In this document: positions 43,509-55,290 of the stretch, in pieces
Position numbering within the stretch: position 1 is the stretch's first letter
Layout of the letters: the number at the start of each line of letters is the position of its first letter
DNA from: Alentia gelatinosa
Lineage: Eukaryota; Annelida; Polychaeta; Phyllodocida; Polynoidae
Length of the DNA stretch: 64,000 nt
Reading direction: 5' to 3'
Assembly: GCA_950022655.1 (NCBI GenBank)
Contig: OX465581.1
Coordinates: 107,553,125 to 107,617,124 of the forward strand
Translations under genes and position numbers: made by a program
The notes under the pieces: generated by a model
Databases searched by the model: none
The model's input: the letters and a program-made list of their open reading frames with translations, nothing else
What the model was told of the DNA's origin: nothing

Positions 43509-45978
43509 CACTCCCGACTTCAAAGCACTTAAGGATGTCTGCGAGACCGGAGTGCACCGGGAGGGAGTGAGGACAGACCCGTTCGCCTTCAAGGAACATC
43601 GCCGGGAGACATGGCCGGAGTTCACGGCCGTGGGGCCCGCCAGGCACGCGGAGATATACCGGGCCGTGCGTGACACGGGAATCCCCAACGCACTCGGCGC
43701 TAGGGTCGAGGTGCCTTCCGACCTTAACCTACCTGCGTGGGAGCATTATCTAGGGCACGTGGACGAGGCACAGGAGCTCCTGGGTTTCCTGCGCTACGGT
43801 TTCCGCCTAGGATACCTCGGACCGGAGAGTGATACCAGGGGGGTGGCCAACTACCCCAGCGCAACCGCTCACCCCGTGCAGGTAGAGAAGTTTCTGGTGA
43901 AGGAGGCAGCCTTCACCAATATGATGGGTCCGTTCGCCGAACCACCTTTTAGCCCGTGGTGTCACGTGTCGCCACTCATGACACGGGAAAAACGAGGGAC
44001 GGACGACCGGCGCATTATTACGGATATGACTTTCCCGCGGGAGTGCAGCGTGAACTCGTTCGTCATTAAGAACTCAGTCTATGGACTGGAGCGAGATCAC
44101 GGCCTCCCAACGGTTGACGAGTTTGTGGCCAAACTCGTCAAGGCAGGCACGTCGGCCTACATGTCGTCCATCGACGTGTCACGTGCCTACAAGAACTTTA
44201 GGTGCGATCCCCTCGATTGGCCTCTGTTATGTTTCACGTGGGAGGGCGGGCACTACTGCGATACGGCGATGCCATTCGGTGCCCGTGCATCCTCCTACCA
44301 CATGCAGTGTGTGGCAGAGGCCATCGTGGGGATACTGTCATCGAAGGGAGTCACGGCCGCGATGTACCTCGACGACCTCATCATCCTCTCCGAGGACCGA
44401 GGTAAGGCGGCCGTGGACTTCAGGATCGCGCGAGAGCTTTTTGCGGAATTGGGCCTCCCCGAGGCACGCGATAAAGCTCAGGAACCCAGCCAGACCGTCA
44501 CGTGGTTGGGGATCGAGATCGACGCCCATACTATGACTCTCTCGATCCCCACGGCCAAGCTGGAGGACATCCGTGGTCACGTGTCGGCCGTAGCGAAGCA
44601 CCGGACGTTGACAAAACGGCAGCTCCAGTCGGTGCTGGGGAGGATATTACACTTGGCGAGGTGTATACGTCCGGCGCGGGCATTCGTCTCAAAGTTGCTC
44701 GAGGCCCTTAGAGGGATGAGAGGTTTCTACATGAACATCAATTCGGAGATGCGCCAGGATCTGGATTGGTTCGTGCAGTTTGCCGAAGGCTGGAACGGCC
44801 GCGCCCTCATCCCTCGAGGCCCCCCGACGAGGAGGATCACCGTAGATGCCTGCCTGTCGGGCGTGGGAGGAACCGACGGCCGCTTCTCCTACTCCGGCCA
44901 GGTGTGCCCCGTCCTCGACCCCGTGGAGTGCATCTCAGAGCTCGAGGCTCTGAATACCATATACGCACTCCACACATTCATCACAGACAGGGATCGGGGA
45001 TCACGGATTGAGGTGTTCTGTGATAACCTCGGCACAGTACAGACCCTCAATAGTGGGCGTGCCCGTAACCGAGTCCTGGCGGAGTGTGCCCGCCAGGCAT
45101 GGATGGTGCAGGCACGTCTGCAGGTGGAACTCGTCTTCAGCCATATCCCCGGGGTGCAAAACGTGATCGCAGATGCCTTGAGCAAAGCCCATCTGTCGAG
45201 GATGGAATACGATAGGGCCACCTCCCTCATTCACCTTCATGAGTTGTACCCTATCGTACCATGTACCCATGGTTCATTTGTACCCGTACTCCGTCTCTTC
45301 TGCAGATCGGGCGCTTCTCTTACTCCAGGCGAAGGCATCTGCGAGGCAGTCAGAGGCGCGTGCCCCAGGTACGCTCGCAAACCAGCGATCCGCAGTCACC
45401 ACCTACCTGGCGTTCTGCAACCGGATGGGAGTGGACCCCCGGGCACCGACCGTGAGCCTGATCACGTCTTACCTGGAATACGTGGCCGACCACGCCCCCT
45501 CGCCGGCTATGGTCACCAACCAGCTATCGCACGTCCGTGCACATCTCCGACTGATGGGGGGGGACGTGCGACCAACAGAGGATTACCGGGTGAAGCGTGC
45601 CCTCGAGGGCATGAGGAGGAACAAGCTCTACGTCCCAAATGTGAAGGCCCCTATCCCAATGGACGTGTTCAGAGCGGTTCTCGATGGACTAACGGGATCC
45701 CCCCTCCATACGGCCATGAGAGCGGGCCTGCTACTCATCTTCTACACGGCCCTACGGCAGGGAGAGGTGGCGCCGCAATCCGCTCGGGCATTCGATCCGG
45801 CTCGGAATCTCACTCGGGGGGACGTGGTCCTCGGCCGCCAGCACGTGACAATCACCATCAAGGCGGCCAAAAATCTACAATACGTGGGGCAACAGAAAGT
45901 AATGCGCCTCGAGGCCGCGGACGATACCCGAGTGTGCCCGGTAGACGCGGTTCGAGGTCTACTACGGGCGGCCCCTAA
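43423..45978 (+). CDS. Reverse transcriptase/RNase H (pol), copy 3
   Basis: One open frame containing the pre-RT region, RT with SSIDVSRAYKNF and the YLDD box (44365-44376), and RNase H with DACLSG, ELEAL, CDN and ADALS. There is no ATG at the beginning; homology to copies 1 and 2 starts near 43490, after the linker frame break. Relative to copy 1 it keeps the Arg codon replaced by TGA there and two residues lost near 7430. RNase H finishes near 45260 and the tail to 45978 overlaps YR. The catalytic domains look intact, but the frame is disconnected from gag. Confidence 0.85.
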   Translation: MSPALWRTMVPVACRVLVLVRPGRDQESNTPDFKALKDVCETGVHREGVRTDPFAFKEHRRETWPEFTAVGPARHAEIYRAVRDTGIPNALGARVEVPSDLNLPAWEHYLGHVDEAQELLGFLRYGFRLGYLGPESDTRGVANYPSATAHPVQVEKFLVKEAAFTNMMGPFAEPPFSPWCHVSPLMTREKRGTDDRRIITDMTFPRECSVNSFVIKNSVYGLERDHGLPTVDEFVAKLVKAGTSAYMSSIDVSRAYKNFRCDPLDWPLLCFTWEGGHYCDTAMPFGARASSYHMQCVAEAIVGILSSKGVTAAMYLDDLIILSEDRGKAAVDFRIARELFAELGLPEARDKAQEPSQTVTWLGIEIDAHTMTLSIPTAKLEDIRGHVSAVAKHRTLTKRQLQSVLGRILHLARCIRPARAFVSKLLEALRGMRGFYMNINSEMRQDLDWFVQFAEGWNGRALIPRGPPTRRITVDACLSGVGGTDGRFSYSGQVCPVLDPVECISELEALNTIYALHTFITDRDRGSRIEVFCDNLGTVQTLNSGRARNRVLAECARQAWMVQARLQVELVFSHIPGVQNVIADALSKAHLSRMEYDRATSLIHLHELYPIVPCTHGSFVPVLRLFCRSGASLTPGEGICEAVRGACPRYARKPAIRSHHLPGVLQPDGSGPPGTDREPDHVLPGIRGRPRPLAGYGHQPAIARPCTSPTDGGGRATNRGLPGEACPRGHEEEQALRPKCEGPYPNGRVQSGSRWTNGIPPPYGHESGPATHLLHGPTAGRGGAAIRSGIRSGSESHSGGRGPRPPARDNHHQGGQKSTIRGATESNAPRGRGRYPSVPGRRGSRSTTGGP

Positions 45979-46273
45979 GGGTTCACTGCGGGACCCGTTC
46001 CTGACACTGCCCGATGGAACGACCATCACATCACGGGTAATGACCAACGAATGGGACCGCCTCCTACAGGCCACAGGCCAAACTGTGAAGACGTACACCC
46101 TCCACAGCCTCAGGAAGGCCGCTGCCACTCAGGCCTTTGAGGCCGGCATACCTGAACTTAACATTCAGAGGTATGGGGGGTGGAGGTCGCAAGCCCACAG
46201 GGATTACATCAGAGTCACGGACCAAGAGACTGTCAACAAGTCTCTCATTGAATCTCTCTCCTTCAAAAAGTGA
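45239..46273 (+). CDS. Tyrosine recombinase (YR integrase), copy 3
   Basis: 344 codons from the first ATG; the ATG at 45269 (334 codons) aligns with copies 1 and 2 and is favoured. Catalytic residues numbered from 45239: R173 (ALRQGE), K208 (TIKAAK), H289 and R292 (LHSLR), W315 (GGWRS) and Y323 (DYIR). The frame is undamaged and sits at +1 to pol with 740 bp of overlap. A pyrimidine-CAG acceptor ends at 45305. As the only intact enzyme gene here that does not depend on gag-pol, it could act in trans on related elements if expressed. Confidence 0.87.
   Translation: MSCTLSYHVPMVHLYPYSVSSADRALLLLQAKASARQSEARAPGTLANQRSAVTTYLAFCNRMGVDPRAPTVSLITSYLEYVADHAPSPAMVTNQLSHVRAHLRLMGGDVRPTEDYRVKRALEGMRRNKLYVPNVKAPIPMDVFRAVLDGLTGSPLHTAMRAGLLLIFYTALRQGEVAPQSARAFDPARNLTRGDVVLGRQHVTITIKAAKNLQYVGQQKVMRLEAADDTRVCPVDAVRGLLRAAPKGSLRDPFLTLPDGTTITSRVMTNEWDRLLQATGQTVKTYTLHSLRKAAATQAFEAGIPELNIQRYGGWRSQAHRDYIRVTDQETVNKSLIESLSFKK
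45285..45305 (+). promoter_or_regulatory. Candidate 3' splice site at the start of YR, copy 3
   Basis: CCGTCTCTTCTGCAG followed by AT, identical in copy 1 (ending at 8127). The phase-1 join fits the candidate donor at 42497. Confidence 0.35.
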
Positions 46274-46321
46274 CTATAACAAACTTTCCCACCCTCCTCT
46301 TCCCATAACTATTGGCTTTTT

Positions 46322-47163
46322 GGCTATTTCTATTATTTTATTATTACATGTTCTGTATAACTATGTAATATTACATAATCTTCATTTATCTTATCACAAA
46401 TATTATCACAATTGACAAACACATATCTATGTCAATTTCAATATTTGTCATATTGTCACAAATCTTATCACAATTGACAAACACATATCTATGTCAATTT
46501 TAATATTTGTCTTATTATTGATATTCATGTATTTCTCTTATTCATATCAATAAGACTCATAAAATTAAATAAAATTTTATAAGCCCACTACGGCTTCCAC
46601 TTTGTTTCATTGGGGATCTGGGGTAATGGGTTGCCCATGGCCTATGGTCAGGGGTGGTCATTGCCCCCCCTGGTGAAACCACTCTGCACTCGCGCACCCC
46701 TGCGCCACCTCTCCACTCTCGGCCGCACTAAACATCAAAGTGCGCGAGGCCGACACTGTCCTCTGTCTCATTCGCTTCTCAGGTCTCCTACACTCAACAC
46801 GTATTTTTCTACCCACCCACCCACTCCTTTTTCTCTCCTACTCCTTACACTCGTAGGGCTATTTCTATTATTTTATTATTACATGTTCTGTATAACTATG
46901 TAATATTACATAATCTTCATTTATCTTATCACAAATATTATCACAATTGACAAACACATATCTATGTCAATTTCAATATTTGTCATATTGTCACAAATCT
47001 TATCACAATTGACAAACACATATTTATGTCAATTTTAATATTTGTCTTATTATTGATATTCATGTATTTCTCTTATTCATATCAATAAGACTCATAAAAT
47101 TAAATAAAATTTTATAAGCCCACTACGGCTTCCACTTTGTTTCATTGGGGATCTGGGGTAATG
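46322..47163 (+). repeat. Copy 3 terminal block B1-A2-B2
   Basis: B1 46322-46628, A2 46629-46813, spacer 46814-46856, B2 46857-47163. AATAAA is kept in both B repeats (46568-46573 and 47103-47108). Both B repeats carry the double AATTGACA/TGTCAATT hairpins. Confidence 0.85.
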
Positions 47164-47243
47164 GAGTATGTATTTTTTATGCACATCGATGCGCCTATAC
47201 TGCTGTCTAAGCGATACATAACGTAGGCCACTTTGAAATAATA

Positions 47244-47283
47244 ACGTTTATCCTACCCCTAATAAAAAACGCCATAGGCTTAA
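47244..47283 (-). repeat. Inverted copy of the 1428-1467 segment
   Basis: CCTACCCCTAATAAAAAACG with flanking sequence is the complement of 1428-1467. A further GGGGTAGGATAAA lies at 47366-47378, suggesting that this motif marks an element end. Confidence 0.55.
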
Positions 47284-47392
47284 CATGGGATTTGTTTATT
47301 TCACAGGTGTGACATAAAGTGTTGTTTATGCCACTACTTTCTGATACTAAAAAAATATGGAAAAGGGGTAGGATAAAATCTAGATGCCATTC

Positions 47393-47511
47393 GTTTGAGT
47401 TTGAGCTTATTTATGCCACGCATTTTGTTGGCTCCATAATTTCACGAGTCGAAGACGAGTGAAATTATGGAGCCAACAAAATGCGTGGCATAAATAAACT
47501 CAGACTCAAAC
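47393..47511. repeat. 119-bp fold-back with arms of about 52 bp
   Basis: The left arm runs from GTTTGAGTTTGAG to GGCTCCATAATTTCAC. The right arm is its complement with two mismatches. The loop is about 13 nt (GAGTCGAAGACGA). It would form a very stable hairpin. Confidence 0.85.
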
Positions 47512-48906
47512 TCGTGACGTCTCTTGATAATATCCAATTCGTTGACACCGCGAAGCATACCGTGAATTTGTGCACACCTGTGCAGTAATTGTAAATAGCA
47601 GCGTATAGTAATTACGCCACTTACGGCAGTAATGCCCCTGGAAACCTATTTAGGTGGTCTTTTTTTTTAAAGAGAGCTGATTATTAATCCAGAAAAAAGC
47701 AGGTACATATTCAAAGTAGTAACTTGTCTATTCTGCATAAACATGTGAACAATCCATCGATGCACAATTGTATATGCGATAGACTACACTTGCTCACTAC
47801 AATGATGAACAATAACTGGAAAAGAAAACATACCAGAACCTCGCGCCAGAGAAATAAATATAGAATGTTTCCACATAGTTCTTGCACTAACGTGAAAAAC
47901 TTGATAATAGATGCATAAAATTCAGCACCAAAAACATCTATCTACCTAGGCACAGGATGAACAGTACAGGTCTACATGGAAGTTGGATGTACACAGAAGA
48001 AATACATACTGTCTTCATACTTGCTCTATTTTTTTATTCTTTAATGTTATTTGATCCATCATCTACCCAGGAATATACCACCATCATCCCCCTTCCTTCA
48101 GTACCTAATCATTTACCCCCCCCCCCTTTCATTCACGAACATAGGAAGAGCATAATATTTTCACCACAAAAACAGTCATCTAGACCCCATGTAATTCAGT
48201 CATCCAGACAACGTATAAGTTTACATCCCAAACTACCATGTGAAAAAGTACCTCATATAATAATGTAATGTGTGACATAACCCCTAATATCGTAACCAAC
48301 ACATCTTAACATTAAAATCAAACCCCAATCCCCAAGAATTACCCAACAAAGCCCAATATGACAATACATACAGTAAAGACATACATAATAAATAAACAAC
48401 ACAAGACTGTAAACAGAAGACAAAGACAATTGTCAGGTTACCAGCCCCTATTTAAGTGGTCTTGATTCTAGTCTATAACCTTAGACCAATGCATTACCTG
48501 GCATATCGCTACTATCCCCTGGACCTCCTTTACGCATACAGTGCAGCTTTACCGTGTATCCATCAATCTATCGGGTTACTTCACTGCCCGACACTTTCTG
48601 CTATCCATATGTCACTCACTCGCACATCAAGCTGCATGTGTAGGCATTGATAGATGGTTTGGCGGAAACGGGTAGGAGCTTGGGGCTGCAATTTAATGGT
48701 GCAGCTAAGCATACTGTTGTGATGGAGTAGCCAATACCTGGGGATTAATGTGCACTCCAGGGGTTGGGTTTATCCCTATTCGATACGCTCATGCTGATAC
48801 CAACATGGGAGTCAAGGGTTTAGAAGAAGGGAGGCCTTTTAACACCTAAGCCTTAAGGGAGCTTTTATTTAAGGTATATGTATATGGGGTCGATAGGTCT
48901 TTATTA

Positions 48907-49660
48907 GAGCATGCTTGCACGCGCTAAATACATCATTTAGAGTTTAAAGGGGTCGATATAGACTTTCAGGGTACTGCATACAAATTATCCCTTCACTATC
49001 TGTGTGCTATTCACTATGATATTGAGAACAGAGCAGGGAGCCAGCGTCACAGTCTCTTAGAGGCGTGCCCAGCTGACCATGACCAATCACTTAATACCAA
49101 AATACCTCAAGACCCACTGGTGCTTGATTTGTTTGGATCCTAGATAGGCAGTTGCAGAAGTTGACTGGGTGCAATTGGGTAACAGAAAACTATCCATAGG
49201 CTAAATCTAACTTATACCTTTTAATTGTTATTCATTTCTAATAGCACGCTCATTTATCTAGGATGAACATACTATTTGCCCCTAGTTAGAACATGCTTGG
49301 ACGCGCTAAATACATCATCTAGAGGTTAGAGTGGTCACATTGAACCTTCAGTGTGCTTCCATCTCTTTACTATCTGCATGCTGTTCACTATTAGTGAAAA
49401 CAGAGCAGGGAGCCAGTGTCTCAGGGTCTTAGATGTGTGTCCAGCTGACCATGACCAATCACTCAAGACCAAAATACCTCAAGACCCACTGGTGCTTGAT
49501 ATGTTTGGATCCTAGGCAGTTGCAAAAATGGCAAGTCGACTGGGTGCAAGTGTGTTACAGATAACTATCCATATTCTAAATTTAACTCAAACCTTTTAAT
49601 TGTTATTCATTTATAATTGCATGCTCATTCATCTGTGATGGCTTTGTTGATTTGTGGCCG
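48907..49660 (+). repeat. Tandem duplication, period about 382 bp
   Basis: Two units starting near 48907 and 49289 (CATGCTTG-CACGCGCTAAAT versus CATGCTTGGACGCGCTAAAT). Shared blocks include CAGCTGACCATGACCAATCA, AAGACCCACTGGTGCTTGAT and CTTTTAATTGTTATTCATTT. A short degenerate third start appears near 49670-49740 (TCATCTAGAGGTTAGA). Neither unit codes for protein. Confidence 0.8.
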
Positions 49661-50099
49661 TAATTTTTTAGCACGGGCAATTGCACTCATATTTGTCATC
49701 TAGAGGTTAGAATGCTCACACAGGCTTTCAACTTACTACAAAGAATCTAACACTTCATTGTCCATACACCAATCATAAAGGCCTGGTGAAATGGACAGGT
49801 GTCCAGTATCATAGTCTGATCATACCCCTACCCCACTACTGACTTGGTTCCTAAAAATAGACTTTTTCATTTCTAGTCTTTTTGAAGACAAAAGGATTCA
49901 CTATGTCAATCCTTTCATGAAATGATAAACACTTAGTTATGGCTAATGTAATCTGCTACTAGAAAAGGAAACTATTAGAGATATTATTGTGTAAATGTGG
50001 TATTTACATTTCAAATCTGATGGGACACATCTAAATACATTGTATGCAGAGAGTCAGATCTTGCACCAGACTTGCTGAAACCCTTGATCATCGATTTTC

Positions 50100-50490
50100 A
50101 TGTAGACCAGGAAGGAGATACAGAGAGACAGATAATTAATGCAGATGATAACAGAGACAAAAGGGAGACTCACACAGGGACAGGTAAACAGACAGAGAGT
50201 CAGACATATACAGATAGGGACAGAGACAATGAGACAGAGATGCAGAAAGACATATACAAAGTGAAATAGTCAAACATACATGCCAAACAACAGGGACATA
50301 GATAAAGATATAGTATGACATACATATGGACAGACAGGGACAGAGGCAAAGATATAAACAGAGAGAGTTATACATACAGTATATAGACAGGGACAGTGCC
50401 AGGGAGACAGACAGAGAAGCAGACAGCTGGAGAAAACAGACATAAACAAAGAGAAATAGACATATTTACTAATAGATGGGGACAGATGAA
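50100..50490. repeat. Low-complexity GACA/GAGA-rich tract
   Basis: Degenerate repeats of ACAGAGACAG-like units on the + strand. Leu/Ser/Cys-rich minus-strand frames are artefacts of this composition. Confidence 0.75.
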
Positions 50491-53400
50491 GATTTAGGTA
50501 TAACACACTGGACCTGAAGCCACTCTACAGTCATGCCAAAATAGCCCTCACCCCTTCCCCACCCACAACCACTCCATCTACTTTACTGACCAACTAGCTA
50601 CATTCAAGAGCCTGTTTTTTCTGGCGCACTGCTCTCCTACCACTTTACAATGCATGTACATTTCAAATCTGATGGGACACACCTGACTGTATAGCATTGT
50701 AACTTCCACATCTGAAGGGACAGTCACTATGCTCTTCAAAGAAACACAGACCCAGTAAGGAGGTATGAGGCTGGTGGAAGGGTAGGCATATGACTCTCAA
50801 TCCGGTCACTCCATATTAGCACTTCTCCCCTACTCTAATACACACACTCCTTAACTTCATCCACTGACCAGGTTATTGAACCTGTAATGTTCAGACCCAT
50901 ACAGAGACATTTTTAATGTAATAGGATGTATACACTGATTTCAATACCAGAAATCAATTTCATTAAGTAATCCTGTTCATGACACTTGAGAACGACTATC
51001 AAATTAATTATCTAGGTTTATTGAAACATTCTTGATACTTAATTTTCTATCAAATACAGATGGCCCAAATACATAATTTCTAATGATATTCTCTTACTTT
51101 TGTTCAATGAAGTAATTTCGGTATGCCACGCTCTTCTATTGTTAATGGAAATAACATTAGCTCTTAGTTCTAAGTGAGCTGCCACACGGGAAATAAGAGA
51201 TGGAAAATGGAAGAACAATAGGTTAAGCTATAAGATTCACATTGCTACCAAACAGATAGGGCACGTGTATGGTGTACATTGTTTAAGTGCAAGACGTATA
51301 TTGTTTGAGTATAAGAGAAGTAGCTCACACTATGCTGTTGATTTGCATGAAAATGACCATGTCCCCATGTTGATTCCATCCGTTTTTATAGAAAAGGAGG
51401 ATAATAGTACCATCTGAGTGAAAGCGATCTCAGTTCCCTTCCGCTAATTTATGAAAGCTTTAAGACACAATCATGCAGGTCTTGGGAGAGCATAGAAATA
51501 GTCTTCCTAGAAAACGAACTACATGTATATTCACTGGATTCCCGTCAAAGATAGATCTGTAACTTGCACAGTAGTCGCTGGGCCAACGTCGTGTCACATC
51601 TATAATGATTGCAGGTAAGACAATATCTTTAATTTGTAAGATTTATTTGCCATAGGTAAGTAGCAGTAAGTAGTGTATTATGTAACTTCAACATTGACAA
51701 ATAAGTCTAGAAGTCACCCTATAATGGTGCATTTGTTTTTATATGATATCATTTGCACAATAAAAGTGCCCCAAAACAGGCAAATATACCCGCCATTTGC
51801 CTTCTCGGTCGGTCTTTTAGTGGGAATACCGAGTGACTTCTTTACCTGTAAACGCCGAGGGCCAAATCTGGCTTATCTTTAATACCAGCACTTTGGAAAT
51901 CTGCGAGAGAAATCTATTATGGTTATGATGCTTCGATCACGTCGACATGTATTTATGCTCATCCTGGCTCCTCGTGTATTCTATCACAGTGTTAATACCC
52001 TGAGGGGAGTCCATGTAGGGAGGCCCGGTGTGGTTATATAGATTCCCCTTTCTGCACTGAAGATGTGGTGGCGGGGATATCAGCCATAATCCCTTGCTGA
52101 ACCACGCCCTACCTACCAGCTTGGTAACGAGGCAATGCCGTCTACATCTAATGATAATCCCCGCGCCCTTGGTGACCCCAGGCAGGTAGATTTTACTACC
52201 GGGCCAGCAGTGGGTTAGGAGATCCATTCTGTACCACCCTCTGCTTCTGTGTCCTGGATCAAGGTCTATTATTAGCTTGCACGGTGCTGCCCTCTGCCGG
52301 AAAGGGGCGGCCTTTTTGGTTCATTACGAGACGGGACTGAGGCGCTGTCTCCGAGACCGGAAATAGAAAGAGAGTAGGTACTTGATCTGGGATCTACTCT
52401 CCTCACTTCTCGCCCTAGCTGAACGAGTCTCAGTCACTGGAGCTGACAAACGTACCAAAATATTCTGTAATATAGGCCACAATAAAACTAAATGTATACC
52501 TTACTTTTAAGCTATGTCATCATTCCTTTGAATTTATTTCTTCATTTATTTCCTGTTTTACATCATGATATTCATTCCTGTTCATTACTCCTAGAGGGTT
52601 GGCTTTAAAAATACTCGTAGCGATACACAAGTGCTCAGAAAGTATTTAGAAGTTTAAAGCTAGTACATGATAATTGGATTTTGTTTGGGGAGGTAAGGGG
52701 GGCACGCATTGAATTACAGTACATGAGAAGATCGCCGGAGGTCCAAGGGATCAAAACCCGTTAATTGCTTGTATTTCATATATATTTAAGGTCATTTAAG
52801 TTGTCGTAATTGCTTTGTAGAATGAAACTGTAACAGGGGCGTATAGAATAATCCGCCGGAGATGTGAATGACGTCACTTCCATGTGGGAAATCCCAGTGA
52901 AAATTCATTACATACTATACTACAAATCTTGTATTGCTACATGACGAACAATGATCCTAACCTCAGATATTCGTTCTTTGGATTTATTTCTCACGGCCGT
53001 GTAAGTAACACCACCCATGTGTGGTATGAAAAGTTAGTCAGCAGACATTCAACCAGTGGAACTCAGCCGAGCAACATCAGCCTACTGTTGTTATGAGTCT
53101 GTGAACTTTTAAAGTACTTACACTGGAGCCTACCAGTGTGGCCAAGCAACCCACACGGACCACGTAGGTTAACCTAAGTTAAGATTGAATAGCCCAGTGG
53201 GATGTCACCAACCAAATAAAACGCAAGTAGAATAGCAATGCCATGGGAAGACAGCAAGAGAGATTGGAGATATAAGGTTTCGTCCATTGCCATATCGTTA
53301 TAAGGACGAATAGTTGTAATTTGGAAAGAGAAAGTGCGGGTTTGGCGATATTTTTCTCCATCGTCTTAACGCTAAGAACTCATACGCCACGGCTGTAAAG

Positions 53401-54089
53401 GTAGTGTACCCAATAATCAATGGCTATGGCCATTTGGGTGAGTTGTTCTATTGATTAATAATGTTCCTGATCATGTACATGGGCTGAGATTAAAATCAGA
53501 AATCCACTCGATGAAAATAACTTGGTCCGTAATCCACCTCCTTTGACCGATATGGAATCCTCTCAGCTTCGCTTCGTGAATTATGTAGCGGTCAAACTCG
53601 GTGGAGTACGGATCAAGTTCCTTTCATCTCATGAGTTTCCTCCTAATTATTAGATGTTTATTAACCCCATGAAAGGGCTCACCCCGCGTCAGTGAACACC
53701 TTTAATCAGAGGGTCCCCTTACGCGGGGCTTCTATTGCACATAGGAAGGTACTAAGATGTCAGGTTGTAAGGCAAGTGTTACACGTGTATGACACAAATT
53801 CCATCATCTACCTGCTATATCCCCTAGAATAAATATTACAAAGAGCAACATAAAAGAAGTAGACTATTATGATGTCCATCTAACAGGTGGGAAGTATTTG
53901 ATATGGATACAGAACTTCTGATATTTTATAACACGTATGATAATGGCTTTCGCATATTCCGCAAGTAGATATGATATGTTGTATTGTAGTCTCCAGGAGA
54001 TTATCCCATTTTTTATATCTTTTTTTTCCACCATCTGTTGAGCTGCTCATCATTCTGACGTCTATTTCTAAGGCTTCAGGGCATATAGT

Positions 54090-54094
<5 letters not shown>

Positions 54095-54159
<65 letters not shown>
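54095..54159. repeat. (TA)n microsatellite
   Basis: About 65 bp of pure TA. Confidence 0.95.
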
Positions 54160-54162
<3 letters not shown>

Positions 54163-54884
54163 TGTCTCGTGGACAGCAGCCTTCTCTACGCGGGCCATAG
54201 GCGGAACTCTGGCATGACAGTTTAGATAAATTAAGTTTAATGCGGGACAACATTCTTGGATCATTAAACCTCATATTGAGCTGCAATACTGCAAACAAAT
54301 TTGTGAAGATCACCCTTTTCAGAAAAGAGATACGGCCAGCCAGCAGGATAGAGGACTGCCTCACCCAGCCACTAAACGAAACTCCCATAGGCATAAAGTT
54401 AGTTCTCCGTCGGAAGTTAGTAACACATGGTAGCTCTCTTACCTGTTGATATATAGGAGTTATAGCAGACAAGGAAACCAGGTATAACAATAAGCCCGAC
54501 TTACCGATATTGCATCAATGCTGACAACGAAATTATACATAGACTATGTAATATAATGTATATCCTATTTTGCAATATAATGATAATGAGTAAAATAATA
54601 TAATTGTGGCACGGTTATGTATCGCTCCGTGTAACAAGGATTATTACCATATGTATATTATACTTTATAGTAACCATGTATCATGGCTTGGCCACAGAAA
54701 ATCTATGTATTTCTACATAGTATCAACGAGTACTCTGCGCGAGTGATACGAGATTAATCCACATGGATCCATATGCCTCCTTATGTATCGAGGACGTCTT
54801 GTCCGGTTAGACTGGGGAGGCGTATCCATATTAGCCATTAATTATCACTTATCATGGGAAGAAAGAGCGATTCATATAACCTGA

Positions 54885-55290
54885 TATCATCTAACAACCT
54901 GCTCGGAACTGCTCGTGAGTGTTGGTTCAGTGTCAGTGGGCAGTTGCGTCTCCTGCCGGCTATCTCATCCTCATGTCATCAGTGCACGACCGACGTCCCT
55001 TCAGATACATGCCGCGGGCACCGTCGTGCACGTACGACTGACGTCCATTTCACTGCCGAGCGCCGTCCTGTGTGCTGCCGACACTGCCCTCTCGCACGGC
55101 TCTGCCCAGACCCTCCAGTCCCTGCACACCTGAAGGAGAACTAAAGAAAGGACGAGGCAGACCTGCATGTACCACCGGCGCTATCACCCTGCTTCATGCC
55201 GCGACCGGGAGCCGGCGGACCGGGGCAGGTGCATGGTCGGCCTTCGGCACTCCCGCTGGTGGCAGGAGGACAGCTCCATGGAGGTAGATA
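54885..55290. other. GC- and CpG-richer patch
   Basis: The GC content rises above the AT-rich surroundings, with many CG dinucleotides and open frames in several phases. It could be a 5' exon or promoter island, but no conserved domain or consensus donor was found, so no gene is called. Confidence 0.3.

Larger units (their letters stand above)
41719..47163 (+). mobile_element. Ngaro-like YR retrotransposon, copy 3 (family 1, young, with two frame lesions)
   Basis: A 5,445-bp element: A1 (41719-41903), gag, RT/RNase H, YR, B1 (46322-46628), A2 (46629-46813), spacer (46814-46856), B2 (46857-47163). A1 and A2 look identical and B1/B2 differ at one position. It is the same family as copy 1, but retains the gag C-terminus, the frameshift region and a continuous RT-RNase H frame. 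Lesions are a TAA immediately before the frameshift heptamer and an extra base near 43490 in the pol linker. The 5' flank ends GTAATT and no target duplication is seen. Confidence 0.88.

Noticed and set aside
51937..52227. 96-codon minus-strand frame
   Set aside because: No recognisable domain, no clear splice signals and no repeat relationship; kept only as unassigned DNA.
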